The position numbers were made by a program, and so were the translations under genes. 28,483 nucleotides of DNA, taken from the NCBI GenBank assembly GCA_964511535.1, contig CAZEFW010000127.1:1-28483 (forward strand), in the 5' to 3' direction. This stretch comes from CAZCFB01 sp964511535. Lineage in GTDB: Bacteria > Myxococcota_A > Polyangia > GCA-2747355 > CAZCFB01. Each line of letters begins with the position of its first letter. The stretch's first letter is position 1. A model generated the notes under the pieces. That model saw only the letters and a program-made list of their open reading frames with translations. It did no database searches and was not told where the DNA came from. Below are positions 16,021-23,621 of the stretch, one piece after another.

Positions 16021-16617
16021 ATGGTCGAGCGGGACAAGGACACCACCCCGCTGCCCGGGGGGGCCACTCGGCTGAGGACGCTCGCCGAATGCCTGCTGTT
16101 TCTTACCCTGGTCCTGGGTCAGGGGGGGTGCGCCCGCGCCATCGGCGACCGCCAAGGCCAGGATGCAGCCGCAAAAAGAGACCGGTCGCCGAAGGACGCG
16201 CCGCGCCTCGACCGGGCCCCCGACAGGAGACGCCCGGACAGGGCTCGGCCCCCGGACCTCCGGCAGCCTGATCTCCCCGGGGCCGACCTGCCCGGGATGG
16301 ACCTGAAGCCACCACCGGACCTGACCCAGTCAGGGAAGTGGTACCAGGCCGACAAGAAATACTGCGTCTCCTTCTGCAAGGGCAAGGGGTTGACCAACAC
16401 CGCGAGCGTCGAGGGGGCCACCTGCATGTCCGGAGAAGCCCGCCCCGCCTCGGGCATCAACCAGGGGATCAAGTTCACCTACGGCTGCTGGGGCGGCTGC
16501 GGACCCATGGCAGCCCCGCTCAACACCGCCAGCACCATAGGCCGCCGCTGCTACATCGTCGGCAAGCCCAAGGACGCGGATCTCACCGACTGGACCGTGG
16601 GCTGCTTCTGCAAGTGA
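16021..16617 (+). CDS. Exported 8-Cys-domain protein, copy 2
   Basis: This 198-residue paralogue starts 44 bp after copy 1 and is probably co-transcribed with it. It has a hydrophobic export segment (about residues 20-36) ending G-Q-G-G-C, then an Arg/Asp/Pro-rich linker quite unlike that of copy 1. The 8-Cys domain follows at about residues 106-198 (K-W-Y-Q-A, E-G-A-T-C-M-S-G-E-A-R, Y-G-C-W-G-G-C-G-P-M, T-V-G-C-F-C-K). The domain is strongly conserved between the copies while the linkers have diverged, so selection acts on the domain. The signal lacks a strong lipobox and no strong ribosome binding site precedes the ATG, so the exact start is moderately uncertain. Confidence 0.75.
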   Translation: MVERDKDTTPLPGGATRLRTLAECLLFLTLVLGQGGCARAIGDRQGQDAAAKRDRSPKDAPRLDRAPDRRRPDRARPPDLRQPDLPGADLPGMDLKPPPDLTQSGKWYQADKKYCVSFCKGKGLTNTASVEGATCMSGEARPASGINQGIKFTYGCWGGCGPMAAPLNTASTIGRRCYIVGKPKDADLTDWTVGCFCK

Positions 16618-16666
16618 AGGCCCCTCGGCTGCCGCCCCCCTCCAAGCCCATGCGACGCGCCGCGGG

Positions 16667-18046
16667 TCAGGCCCGGGCCACCAGCTTCTTCAGCCCCGCC
16701 ACCTTGAGCGCGGGCATGTTGCCGTAGATGTATTTCCGCCCTCGCCCGGTCATGGCCGCCAGCCGGAACAGCAGCCTCCGCCCGCGCACCAGCGGGTCCA
16801 TGTTCGGATACGACAGCCGCCCCTCCGACCGGTACTCCTCGGCGTCGGCCTTGAAGAAGGGCTCCATCTGGTAGACCAGGTCGCGGAAGATGAGCCGCCC
16901 CCCCACGCCCAGCAGGGACGCCGGCCGCACCAGCCCGGACCTGGCGCCGAGCTCCACCCGCTGTGCCATGCCGTCGAGCTGCGCCGTGATCACCTCCGCG
17001 GCGCCCATGTCGTCCGAGACGAACCCGCAGCCGCTGGCCCCCACGGTCTCCCGCAGCCCCTCGAACGCCTGCAGCATGGCCGGGGTGCGCATGGCGGGTC
17101 CCGAGACGATGAGCCCCACCTGCTTGCCCGCCATCCATGCCCGGTGGCCGAACACGAAGTTGCGGTCCATGTATCGCTTCCAGGTGGCCGACAGAAACCG
17201 GTCGCGCATGCGCCCGGCGTAGATCACCGCGTCGGCGGGGAAGATGCGCGCCTCCACCTTCTCCCTGAACCCGTCGGTGTAGACGCACTCGGCCGCCTCT
17301 GCGCAGCGCACGCAGCCGAGGCACCCGCCGCGCATGCCGAACGCCGACAGGTTCACCACCTCCACCGGGCTCGGCGAGCGCGCGATGTAGGTCTCCATCA
17401 TGCGCAGCAGGCTGGCGTCGGCGGGGGCCGCCTCGTCGGCGTCCGTGAGCATCACCACCCGGTTGCCGCCGCGCTTCTCCGCCGGCGCCACGGCGCCCGG
17501 GCGGTACGCCGGCGTGCGCTCACCGATGGACGGGTAGCGCAGCTCCCCCGGCGCCCCTGACGCAGCCAGGTCGCAGAAGCAGCGGAAGAAGCGGCGCAGC
17601 TCCTGCCGCCCTGCGCGCCGGCTCAGGTCCTCGTAGTGCGCCGAGAATCCGTCCACGTAGCGCATGCCGAGGTCGGCGCTCACCGCGTGAATGTAGCCGT
17701 GGGCGGTCTGGTCGTGGAAGTGCACCGACGTGGTCACCGAGGTGGCGTACTTGCCGGCGAAGGCTTGCGCGTGGCCCTGTTCGTACACCGCCTCGATGAA
17801 CGCCATGAGCTGTGACGGCGCCATGGCGCAGTACACCGGGAAGGCCCACAGCACCGCATCGCTGCGCTGCACCTGGGCCACCACCCGGGAAAGCTCGCCG
17901 GGATCACGCAGCAGCTTGCGAATCCGGCGCCCCACATGGGCGACCTCGAATTCAAGCTTCGGGAACTTCTTCGCCAGGTACAGGGCGTACTGCAGGGTGG
18001 AGCTGTCTTCACCCAGGGGCGAGCCGGACAGGACTGTGATCTTCAT
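16667..18046 (-). CDS. Tandem flavodoxin-fold iron-sulfur flavoprotein
   Basis: This 459-residue cytoplasmic protein has two flavodoxin-like halves. The first begins M-K-I-T-V-L-S-G-S-P, the FMN phosphate loop of NADPH-dependent FMN reductases. The second begins near residue 195 (R-V-V-M-L-T-D-A-D) and carries C232-x2-C235-x2-C238-x5-C244. That spacing matches the compact [4Fe-4S] motif of Isf-type iron-sulfur flavoproteins. The second half has a degenerate phosphate loop, so it may bind FMN poorly. A C-terminal tail of about 80 residues follows. It probably moves electrons to an unknown acceptor. The ATG is preceded by TATCCT-N6 and no ribosome binding site. Confidence 0.8.
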   Translation of the reverse strand: MKITVLSGSPLGEDSSTLQYALYLAKKFPKLEFEVAHVGRRIRKLLRDPGELSRVVAQVQRSDAVLWAFPVYCAMAPSQLMAFIEAVYEQGHAQAFAGKYATSVTTSVHFHDQTAHGYIHAVSADLGMRYVDGFSAHYEDLSRRAGRQELRRFFRCFCDLAASGAPGELRYPSIGERTPAYRPGAVAPAEKRGGNRVVMLTDADEAAPADASLLRMMETYIARSPSPVEVVNLSAFGMRGGCLGCVRCAEAAECVYTDGFREKVEARIFPADAVIYAGRMRDRFLSATWKRYMDRNFVFGHRAWMAGKQVGLIVSGPAMRTPAMLQAFEGLRETVGASGCGFVSDDMGAAEVITAQLDGMAQRVELGARSGLVRPASLLGVGGRLIFRDLVYQMEPFFKADAEEYRSEGRLSYPNMDPLVRGRRLLFRLAAMTGRGRKYIYGNMPALKVAGLKKLVARA

Positions 18047-18058
18047 CGGGGGAGGATA
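18047..18058 (-). promoter_or_regulatory. TATCCT-N6-ATG leaderless -10 element
   Basis: On the minus strand TATCCT (18058-18053) lies exactly six bases before the ATG at 18046, inside the 16-bp gap after the last FGE-like gene. The absence of a ribosome binding site supports a separate leaderless transcript over simple read-through. No -35 is clear. Confidence 0.45.
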
Positions 18059-18062
18059 CCAC

Positions 18063-19259
18063 TCAGTCGATGCAGCAGCGGAAGCCGAGCAGGTCGCCCG
18101 AGGTGACCGGGCCGTTGCGAAGGTTGACCGAGAAGACCCCGGCGGCGTTACCCTCGCTGGCGTTGCCCCCGCGCATGGCGGCGGCGGGCATGCCTGGCGC
18201 CCAGCTGCTGGCGCCGGTGAGGGCGGTGCCGTTGATGCCGAGGGTCTTGTCCAGGCCGTACGCCTGCCCCGTGCCGGTTGGCCACGGGCTGACCTCGGCG
18301 GTATTCTTGGTCTGCCACCGCTTGCCCGCCTGGTCCCACCAGTCCACCCACTCCCACAGGTTGCCCACCATGTCCATGGCCCCCCAGGAGGAGATGCAGC
18401 TCGTGTGGTAGCCAGCCGGCGCAGCGACCTTCTTGCTGATGTTGCACGAGCCGCTGCCCGGCGTCACCGTGGCCGCGCCCTGCCACTGGGCGTTGGTGCA
18501 CAGGTGCTTGCCCGCGTTGACGCAGGCCTGTTGCGCCTGGAACCAGGTCACATGCCGCGAAGGCGTCTTGCCAGCGACGGAGCAGGCGTACCGCGGCTTG
18601 ATCCACGCGCCGTTGTCCGGGAAGTCGGCGCCGTGGTCATCGACCTTGGCGCCGTACTGCTTGCCCACGCCATCGCACCAGCCGTCTGCGTACCCCGCGG
18701 CGTCCATCACCACCGCCTCGTACCGGTCGACCCAGTAGCTGCCCACGCGCACCACCTCGTCCACGCCCCGCTTGCACACGGTGTAACCGGTTATCTTGGC
18801 CTGGTTGTACCCGGGCGGACAGGGCCCGCGGTTGGGCGCCAGGCTCACCTCCAGCGCGTATGGCAGCGCGCCGATGCGCTGGCGCCCCAGAGACTTTGTG
18901 TTCACCGTGGTCTCCAGCCACAGGTCGCCGTGGGCCTTGACCGCGTCGTGGAACTTGTTGGTGAGGTAGCTGCGGTAGTGGCCGTGCACCACCTTGGCCG
19001 AGGTCCAGGTGCCGTCGGCCACGGGCGTGCCACCGGAGGCCTGGGTGTACAGCTCGTTCTTGATCACATAGGTGCCGTTGAGCGGCAGGCCCTTGTCGTC
19101 GGTGAGGTAGAGCGACAGCTGCAGCGGCTGGGCCGACGGCGTGCCCGCGGCGATGGCCCCTCGCCCGGTGTGGCGTCCGGCCAGGCCGCCCAGCAGCGAC
19201 AGACCCATCAGCAGCGCGCAAACCGCGGCGCCGGTCATCAGCTTCTTCGGCGCGCTCAT
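18063..19259 (-). CDS. FGE-like (sulfatase-modifying-factor fold) paralogue C
   Basis: This 398-residue protein is the last of three paralogues. It has an N-terminal signal anchor (about residues 9-28), then an approximately 95-residue beta domain (Q-L-S-L-Y-L-T-D-D-K-G to L-P-Y-A-L-E). The FGE-sulfatase domain follows: V-G-S-Y-W-V-D-R-Y-E-A, V-T-W-F-Q-A-Q-Q-A-C, A-G-K-H-L-C-T-N-A-Q-W, M-V-G-N-L-W-E-W, R-G-G, G-F-R-C-C-I-D at the end. The two catalytic cysteines of true formylglycine-generating enzymes, expected in the segment after R-G-G, are absent. Its ATG overlaps the previous gene's stop as ATGA. Predicted to be exported and non-catalytic, perhaps binding a ligand. Confidence 0.85.
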   Translation of the reverse strand: MSAPKKLMTGAAVCALLMGLSLLGGLAGRHTGRGAIAAGTPSAQPLQLSLYLTDDKGLPLNGTYVIKNELYTQASGGTPVADGTWTSAKVVHGHYRSYLTNKFHDAVKAHGDLWLETTVNTKSLGRQRIGALPYALEVSLAPNRGPCPPGYNQAKITGYTVCKRGVDEVVRVGSYWVDRYEAVVMDAAGYADGWCDGVGKQYGAKVDDHGADFPDNGAWIKPRYACSVAGKTPSRHVTWFQAQQACVNAGKHLCTNAQWQGAATVTPGSGSCNISKKVAAPAGYHTSCISSWGAMDMVGNLWEWVDWWDQAGKRWQTKNTAEVSPWPTGTGQAYGLDKTLGINGTALTGASSWAPGMPAAAMRGGNASEGNAAGVFSVNLRNGPVTSGDLLGFRCCID

Positions 19260-20485
19260 GGGGTCACCTCCCCCACCTTCAGGCAGCACCGCGCGCCGAG
19301 CCCCGAAGAACGGAAGGACGGCCCGAGCCAGGTGCTCAACGCGAAGGACCCGCTGTCCTTCCCCCGGGAGAAGTGCCCGCCGCGCACCAGCACCGCCGGC
19401 ATGCCGTTCTTCCACACCGTCGAGCTGGTGGGCCCCTTGTCCTGGCTCACCCCGTCTAGACCCCCGCTCGTGTCCTTGCCATCGCCGTACCCCTCGAGCT
19501 TGTCAGTGAAGGGCGTGGTGGTCTGCCCGTCGGTGGTGGCGAAGCCCATGCCCGCCTGGATCCAGTCGGCGGTGAACTCCCAGAGGTTGCCCACCATGTC
19601 CCGGGCGCCGTGCCGCGAGACGCACTTGGCGTGGGCCGCGTTGCCCGCGGTCTTGACCTGGTTGCTGCCGACGTTGCAGCTGACGGCGTCGTCCGGGGTG
19701 CCCGCCACCGCCGCCTGCCACTCGGCGTTGCTGCATAGCCGCTTGCCCGCGTTGGCGCACGCCTGCTGGGCCTGGAACCAGGTCATGTACGCCGAGGGCT
19801 GGCGATTTTGAACCGAGCACGCGTACAGCTTCGTGGTCCCGGCGCCGCTGTCGAAGAAACCGAAGGGGTAGTCGTCGGAGCTGACGCCGTACTGCTTGAA
19901 CGGCTTGTAGTGGCAGCCGCCGTTGGCCCAGCCGTTCTGGTTGGTGATGCTCATCTCGTACTTGTCGATCCAGAAATCCCCCACCCGCACCATCACGTTG
20001 TGCATGGAGGCGCAGAACTCCTTGCCCTGGTTGATGCTCCAGTCCTGATATCGCCGCGGGCAGCGCCGGCCGTGCTTGACCAGGCTGGTGACGGCGTAAG
20101 GCGCGGCGCTCACCTTGACCCGGTCGAGGGCCGTGGCGTTGTCTGTCAACTCCACCCACAGGTTCGGCTGCAGCTTGACCGCCTCGACGCAGCTCTGGTC
20201 CAGCTGCAGCCGGAACCGCCCCTGCACCAGCTTGATCGGCTTGGCCGCGGTGGTGCATCGCATCTTGCCGCCGGACTTGCTGCTCCACAGGCTGAGGCCG
20301 ATGGTGCGGGTGGTGTCGTACAGCTTGCCGTTGGCGTCCTGCAGCACGCCGGCGTAGTGCAGCACCTCGGCCTTGGGGATGCCGCCCGACACCACCGCCG
20401 GCAGCAGCAGCGCCAGCGCGAGCAATACGGCGCCGGCCACGGCGGCTGTGGAGAGGAGCACGGGATGTCGTTTGATCCGTTTCAT
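19256..20485 (-). CDS. FGE-like paralogue B
   Basis: This 409-residue protein has the same plan as its neighbours. A signal anchor (residues about 9-33) precedes a beta domain starting L-H-Y-A-G-V-L-Q-D-A-N-G-K and ending A-P-Y-A-V. The FGE-sulfatase domain shows V-G-D-F-W-I-D-K-Y-E-M, M-T-W-F-Q-A-Q-Q-A-C, G-K-R-L-C-S-N-A-E-W and M-V-G-N-L-W-E-F, ending G-A-R-C-C-L-K. The segment after R-G-G has no cysteine, so formylglycine chemistry is not expected. A strong GGAGG ribosome binding site lies in the 10-bp gap after paralogue A. The stop overlaps the start of paralogue C. Confidence 0.87.
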   Translation of the reverse strand: MKRIKRHPVLLSTAAVAGAVLLALALLLPAVVSGGIPKAEVLHYAGVLQDANGKLYDTTRTIGLSLWSSKSGGKMRCTTAAKPIKLVQGRFRLQLDQSCVEAVKLQPNLWVELTDNATALDRVKVSAAPYAVTSLVKHGRRCPRRYQDWSINQGKEFCASMHNVMVRVGDFWIDKYEMSITNQNGWANGGCHYKPFKQYGVSSDDYPFGFFDSGAGTTKLYACSVQNRQPSAYMTWFQAQQACANAGKRLCSNAEWQAAVAGTPDDAVSCNVGSNQVKTAGNAAHAKCVSRHGARDMVGNLWEFTADWIQAGMGFATTDGQTTTPFTDKLEGYGDGKDTSGGLDGVSQDKGPTSSTVWKNGMPAVLVRGGHFSRGKDSGSFALSTWLGPSFRSSGLGARCCLKVGEVTP

Positions 20486-20495
20486 CTCATCCTCC

Positions 20496-21695
20496 TCAGT
20501 CCAGGCAGCAGCGCACGCCGCTGGTGACCGTGCCGTATGATGGGGGGTTGACCCAGGTTGAGGCGTAGACCCCCGACGCGCTCTGGTTCAGGTACGCCCC
20601 GCCGCGCCGCATGGCGACCGGCAGGCCGTAGACGAACCCCGAGCCGGCGTACGCCCTGCCGTTGACGTTGTAGGTGACGTCACCGCCGTAGGCTGTCCCG
20701 GGCCAGGTGTACCCCGCATTGCCGTTGGTGAACTTGGGATCCGGCCGCCCGGCCTGGCGCCACTCGGCTACCCACTCCCACAAGTTGCCGTTCATGTTCA
20801 CGGCCCCCCAGCGAGACACGCACTTGGACGCGGCGGACGAGACCACCACCCCGGTGGACGGACTGTTCGTATTGCACGAGCCGTCGTCCGGAGTGCCCGC
20901 CGCCGCCTGCTGCCACTCGGCGTTGGTGCACAGCCGCTTTCCCGCCAGCAGGCAGACCTGCTGCGCTTGAAACCAGGTGAGCCAGGAGGAGGCCTTCTTG
21001 CCCGGCACCGAGCAGGCGAAGGACTTGGTGGTGGTCCAGCCGCCGGTGTCAGGGAGGTTGGCGTTGGCGTAGTTATCGCCTCCGGTGCCGTACTGGGTCC
21101 AGGTGCCGCCGCAGGTGCCTTTCCCGGCGTGGGTGGCGCTGGCCACCACGCTCGCCTCGAACCGGTCGATCCAATAGTCCCCCACCCTGACCACCTCGTC
21201 ATTGCCCCGCCTGCACAGGGTAATGGTCTTGGCGCTGGCGTCTTGAATGTAGCGATCGGGGCAGCTCTTCTCCTGGTAGCCCGCCGCATGCACCGCGTAC
21301 GGCGCGGAGCCGAGCTTGGTATTGCCCAGCGAGTTGGTCCCCACCAATACCTCGATCCAGGTGCTGCCGTAGGTGTGGACGGCCACGGTGCAGTTGGGGT
21401 GCAGGTTCACTTCAAAGTGCCCCTTGACCACTTCCGTGGCCTTGGCAACCGTGGTGCACACCACGTAGCCCGTGGTCTTGGGGTCGCCGGCCCAGAGCTT
21501 GAGCGTGATGTCCTTCGGGCCGTTGGTGGGTACGCCGCTGCTCTCGTCCATCATGAAGCCGCGGTAGGTGAGGGTCCCGGAGGTGTGATCGCCGGCCGCC
21601 CGGGCGCCGCCGACAAAGTAACCCACCCCCAGGGCGGCGATGCAGGCCAGCGCCAGGGCGCCCAGCAGCAGAGGTCTTCGGGAGGTCATGGTCAT
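20496..21695 (-). CDS. FGE-like paralogue A
   Basis: This 399-residue protein is the first of the three. A signal anchor (about residues 8-28) is followed by a beta domain (L-T-Y-R-G-F-M-M-D-E to A-P-Y-A-V-H-A). That domain resembles repeats found at the N-termini of many bacterial surface and tail-fibre-like proteins. The FGE-sulfatase domain has V-G-D-Y-W-I-D-R-F-E-A, L-T-W-F-Q-A-Q-Q-V-C, G-K-R-L-C-T-N-A-E-W, M-N-G-N-L-W-E-W and terminal G-V-R-C-C-L-D. Catalytic cysteines are absent after R-G-G. The start at 21695 was chosen because it overlaps the lipoprotein stop (ATGA) and follows a GGGAGGG site; an ATG at 21740 would overlap much more. Confidence 0.86.
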   Translation of the reverse strand: MTMTSRRPLLLGALALACIAALGVGYFVGGARAAGDHTSGTLTYRGFMMDESSGVPTNGPKDITLKLWAGDPKTTGYVVCTTVAKATEVVKGHFEVNLHPNCTVAVHTYGSTWIEVLVGTNSLGNTKLGSAPYAVHAAGYQEKSCPDRYIQDASAKTITLCRRGNDEVVRVGDYWIDRFEASVVASATHAGKGTCGGTWTQYGTGGDNYANANLPDTGGWTTTKSFACSVPGKKASSWLTWFQAQQVCLLAGKRLCTNAEWQQAAAGTPDDGSCNTNSPSTGVVVSSAASKCVSRWGAVNMNGNLWEWVAEWRQAGRPDPKFTNGNAGYTWPGTAYGGDVTYNVNGRAYAGSGFVYGLPVAMRRGGAYLNQSASGVYASTWVNPPSYGTVTSGVRCCLD

Positions 21696-22261
21696 GGCAC
21701 GATCCCTCCCGCGACGCACACACCCGCCGCCGAGCTGCACAGCAGCTCACCCTGGACGAAGCTGGCCCCCATCAGCCTGACCTTGCCGGAGCCCGGGCTC
21801 AGGGGCCCGAGGCTGGTGAAGCCGCCGGTGAGCAGCTTCGCCTTCTTCACCGGCGGCCCCTTGTCCGGCTGGACCGCCTGATCCACCGCTGGCAGGTCCT
21901 TCTTCACCACCAGCTGGTCCTTGGCGGGACCGTCCAGCTTCGCCTGGTCCACGGCCGGGCCGTCGGCGACCGCCTGATCCGGCGCCCCGTCGACCCCGGG
22001 CCCCTTATCCGGCGTCAGCTTCTGATCCGGCGTCAGCTTCTGGTCTGGCGTCAGCTTCTGGTCTGGCGCCCCTGCCTCCGGCCGGCCCAGGTCAGCTGCG
22101 CCGGCCTTGCAGCGGCCACTCACGCAGTGCTGCCCCGCGGGGCAGGTCTGGTCGTTGTTGCCGCAGGGCCGGGCCACCTCGTCCAGCCCGGGGTGGCAAC
22201 CGCTCATCAGCAGCAACGTGGCCGCGCAGGCCCACGTTGCCCATCTACATCCAAGAATCAT
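21692..22261 (-). CDS. Lipoprotein with Cys knot-like head and repetitive linker
   Basis: This 189-residue protein has a lipoprotein signal with lipobox L-M-S-G-C (Cys22). A short Cys-rich head follows (C-G-N-N-D-Q-T-C-P-A-G-Q-H-C-V-x-G-R-C), a pattern common near the N-terminus of Myxococcota lipoproteins. A long Asp/Pro/Lys linker includes three P-D-Q-K-L-T repeats. The last 50 residues form a small domain ending with two cysteines (L-L-C-S-S-A-A-G-V-C). It is second in the operon, 27 bp after the PEGA gene and overlapping paralogue A. AGGGG precedes the ATG by six bases. Function unknown; perhaps a surface partner of the FGE-like proteins. Confidence 0.8.
   Translation of the reverse strand: MILGCRWATWACAATLLLMSGCHPGLDEVARPCGNNDQTCPAGQHCVSGRCKAGAADLGRPEAGAPDQKLTPDQKLTPDQKLTPDKGPGVDGAPDQAVADGPAVDQAKLDGPAKDQLVVKKDLPAVDQAVQPDKGPPVKKAKLLTGGFTSLGPLSPGSGKVRLMGASFVQGELLCSSAAGVCVAGGIVP
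22011..22064 (-). repeat. 18-bp in-frame tandem repeat (3 units)
   Basis: Units at 22011-22028, 22029-22046 and 22047-22064 encode P-D-Q-K-L-T. The last two are identical and the first differs at two bases, suggesting recent expansion of the lipoprotein linker. Confidence 0.9.
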
Positions 22262-22288
22262 CAGGTCCCCTTGTGCTCATGCATGGGA

Positions 22289-23494
22289 TCAGAATGTCAC
22301 CTTCAGCGCCGCCGACCCGGGCCCGAACAGCGGCGTCACTCGCGCTGTCTCCGCCCTGGTCGGCCTGTGGCGCTCCACCATGAAGTAGAGCACCACCGAC
22401 GTCACCGCCAGGGCGCCAGCCGCTGCGTAGGAGGCGTACATCACCGCGTCGTAAGTGGGGATGGTGTCCCGCAGCTCCTCCCACCGGTTCTGATCTTCGG
22501 TGGTCTCGTACTCCTCGTATGCGCTCCTGGACGCCACGCCCATGCCGATGCCCACGCCCACGAAGGCCAGCGCGGCGCCGCCGGTGACCGCGGTCCACAC
22601 CGGGAAGCCAGACTGTTCATCCGCCGGCTCCGGTTGCGCCGGCGCCACCGGCTCCTCCGGGGCGGCAGGCGCCGGGGTCGGAGCCGGCTCTGCGGCCGCC
22701 GCCGCCCCCTCGGCGAGGGTCACGGCCACAGACCGCGCCTGTCCCGGTTTCAGCTCGATCTTCTGGCGCTGGGTGGCGCGCCCGGCCATGGTCACCGTCA
22801 CCTCGTGCTCACCGGCGGTCAGCTCCAGGTTCTTGATGGGGGTCTTACCCACAGCCCGGTCCCCTACCTTCACCTCGGCCCCCGTGGGCAGGCTGATCAC
22901 GCTCAGCCGCCCGCCGACAAACGCCAGCTTGCCGGCCACCCGCACCTCCTCGTCCGCGCGAACCACGACCTCCTGCTCGTGCCGGTACAGGCCCTCCCCC
23001 GCGGACACCACCACCTTGTGGCGCCCGATCACCACGTCGCCGGTGAAGGGCGCCTTGCCCAGGGCCTTGCCGTCCATGGTGATCACCGCCCCGGCGCGAT
23101 CGGCCTTGACCGCCAGGGTCCCCTTGAGCCCGGCGCGGACTTGCTCGAACAGCTCCACCACCGCCCGCTTGACCTCCTCGCGGTTCAGCTCAACGGCCGG
23201 ATCAAGCTTGAGCGCAGCCTGAAACGATGCGCGGGCCGCGTCAGGCTTGCGGATCACCCCCTGGACCACGCCGGTCTGTAGCTCGATGCGGGCCTGCAGC
23301 GCTGGCTTGCCCCGGGCGCCCTTGCGGGCCCTGGATAGCAGCTTGAGCGCTGCCTGAAACTCGCCCAGCCGCGCACGAATGATGCTCTCCTGCAGCAGCC
23401 GCTCCGGGTTGGCGCTCGCGATGCCAGGCAGCAGGGTCATTGCCAGCAAGATGATGGCGGCCACTGTGCAGCCGCGGGCAGGTGATGCGATCAT
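22289..23494 (-). CDS. PEGA-domain membrane protein
   Basis: This 401-residue protein has a signal peptide ending A-S-A-N near residue 28 and a helical, TPR-like region (about 30-112; F-Q-A-A-L-K-L-x-P repeated). Two PEGA-type beta domains follow at about 114-180 and 185-250; the second contains S-L-P-T-G-A-E-V-K-V. A Pro/Ala/Glu linker (263-283) and two membrane helices (about 289-312 and 341-363) complete it. PEGA domains usually bind surface or wall components. It heads the operon with the lipoprotein and three FGE-like genes. The start at 23494 is preferred over 23551 because it begins the signal peptide and has GAGGGG about six bases upstream. Confidence 0.85.
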   Translation of the reverse strand: MIASPARGCTVAAIILLAMTLLPGIASANPERLLQESIIRARLGEFQAALKLLSRARKGARGKPALQARIELQTGVVQGVIRKPDAARASFQAALKLDPAVELNREEVKRAVVELFEQVRAGLKGTLAVKADRAGAVITMDGKALGKAPFTGDVVIGRHKVVVSAGEGLYRHEQEVVVRADEEVRVAGKLAFVGGRLSVISLPTGAEVKVGDRAVGKTPIKNLELTAGEHEVTVTMAGRATQRQKIELKPGQARSVAVTLAEGAAAAAEPAPTPAPAAPEEPVAPAQPEPADEQSGFPVWTAVTGGAALAFVGVGIGMGVASRSAYEEYETTEDQNRWEELRDTIPTYDAVMYASYAAAGALAVTSVVLYFMVERHRPTRAETARVTPLFGPGSAALKVTF

Positions 23495-23573
23495 TCGGGC
23501 CCCTCGTGGACAGAATGCACAATGGTACTCAATGAGGCCGCGAGGGCACAACCGCCCACGCGATCCCCTGACG

Positions 23574-23601
23574 CCTGAAGTCTGAAGTCTGAAGTCTGAA
23601 G
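23574..23601. repeat. Intergenic TCTGAAG heptamer array (4 units)
   Basis: One CCTGAAG (23574-23580) is followed by three TCTGAAG copies (23581-23601), between the oxidase operon end and the PEGA operon start. Phase and unit closely match the array at 4085-4112. Confidence 0.85.
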
Positions 23602-23603
23602 TC

Positions 23604-23620
23604 CGCGGCCGCAGGCCGCG
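23604..23620 (-). terminator. GC hairpin just after the caa3 operon
   Basis: A perfect 7-bp stem, CGCGGCC (23604-23610) with GGCCGCG (23614-23620), and a 3-base loop begin two bases after the stop of subunit IV. There is no T tract, so it may be a terminator of the imperfect type or only protect the 3' end. Confidence 0.5.
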
Positions 23621-23621
23621 C

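Noticed and set aside
18063..21695. Active formylglycine-generating enzymes for sulfatases
   Set aside because: The catalytic cysteine pair is absent in all three and no sulfatase gene is nearby.
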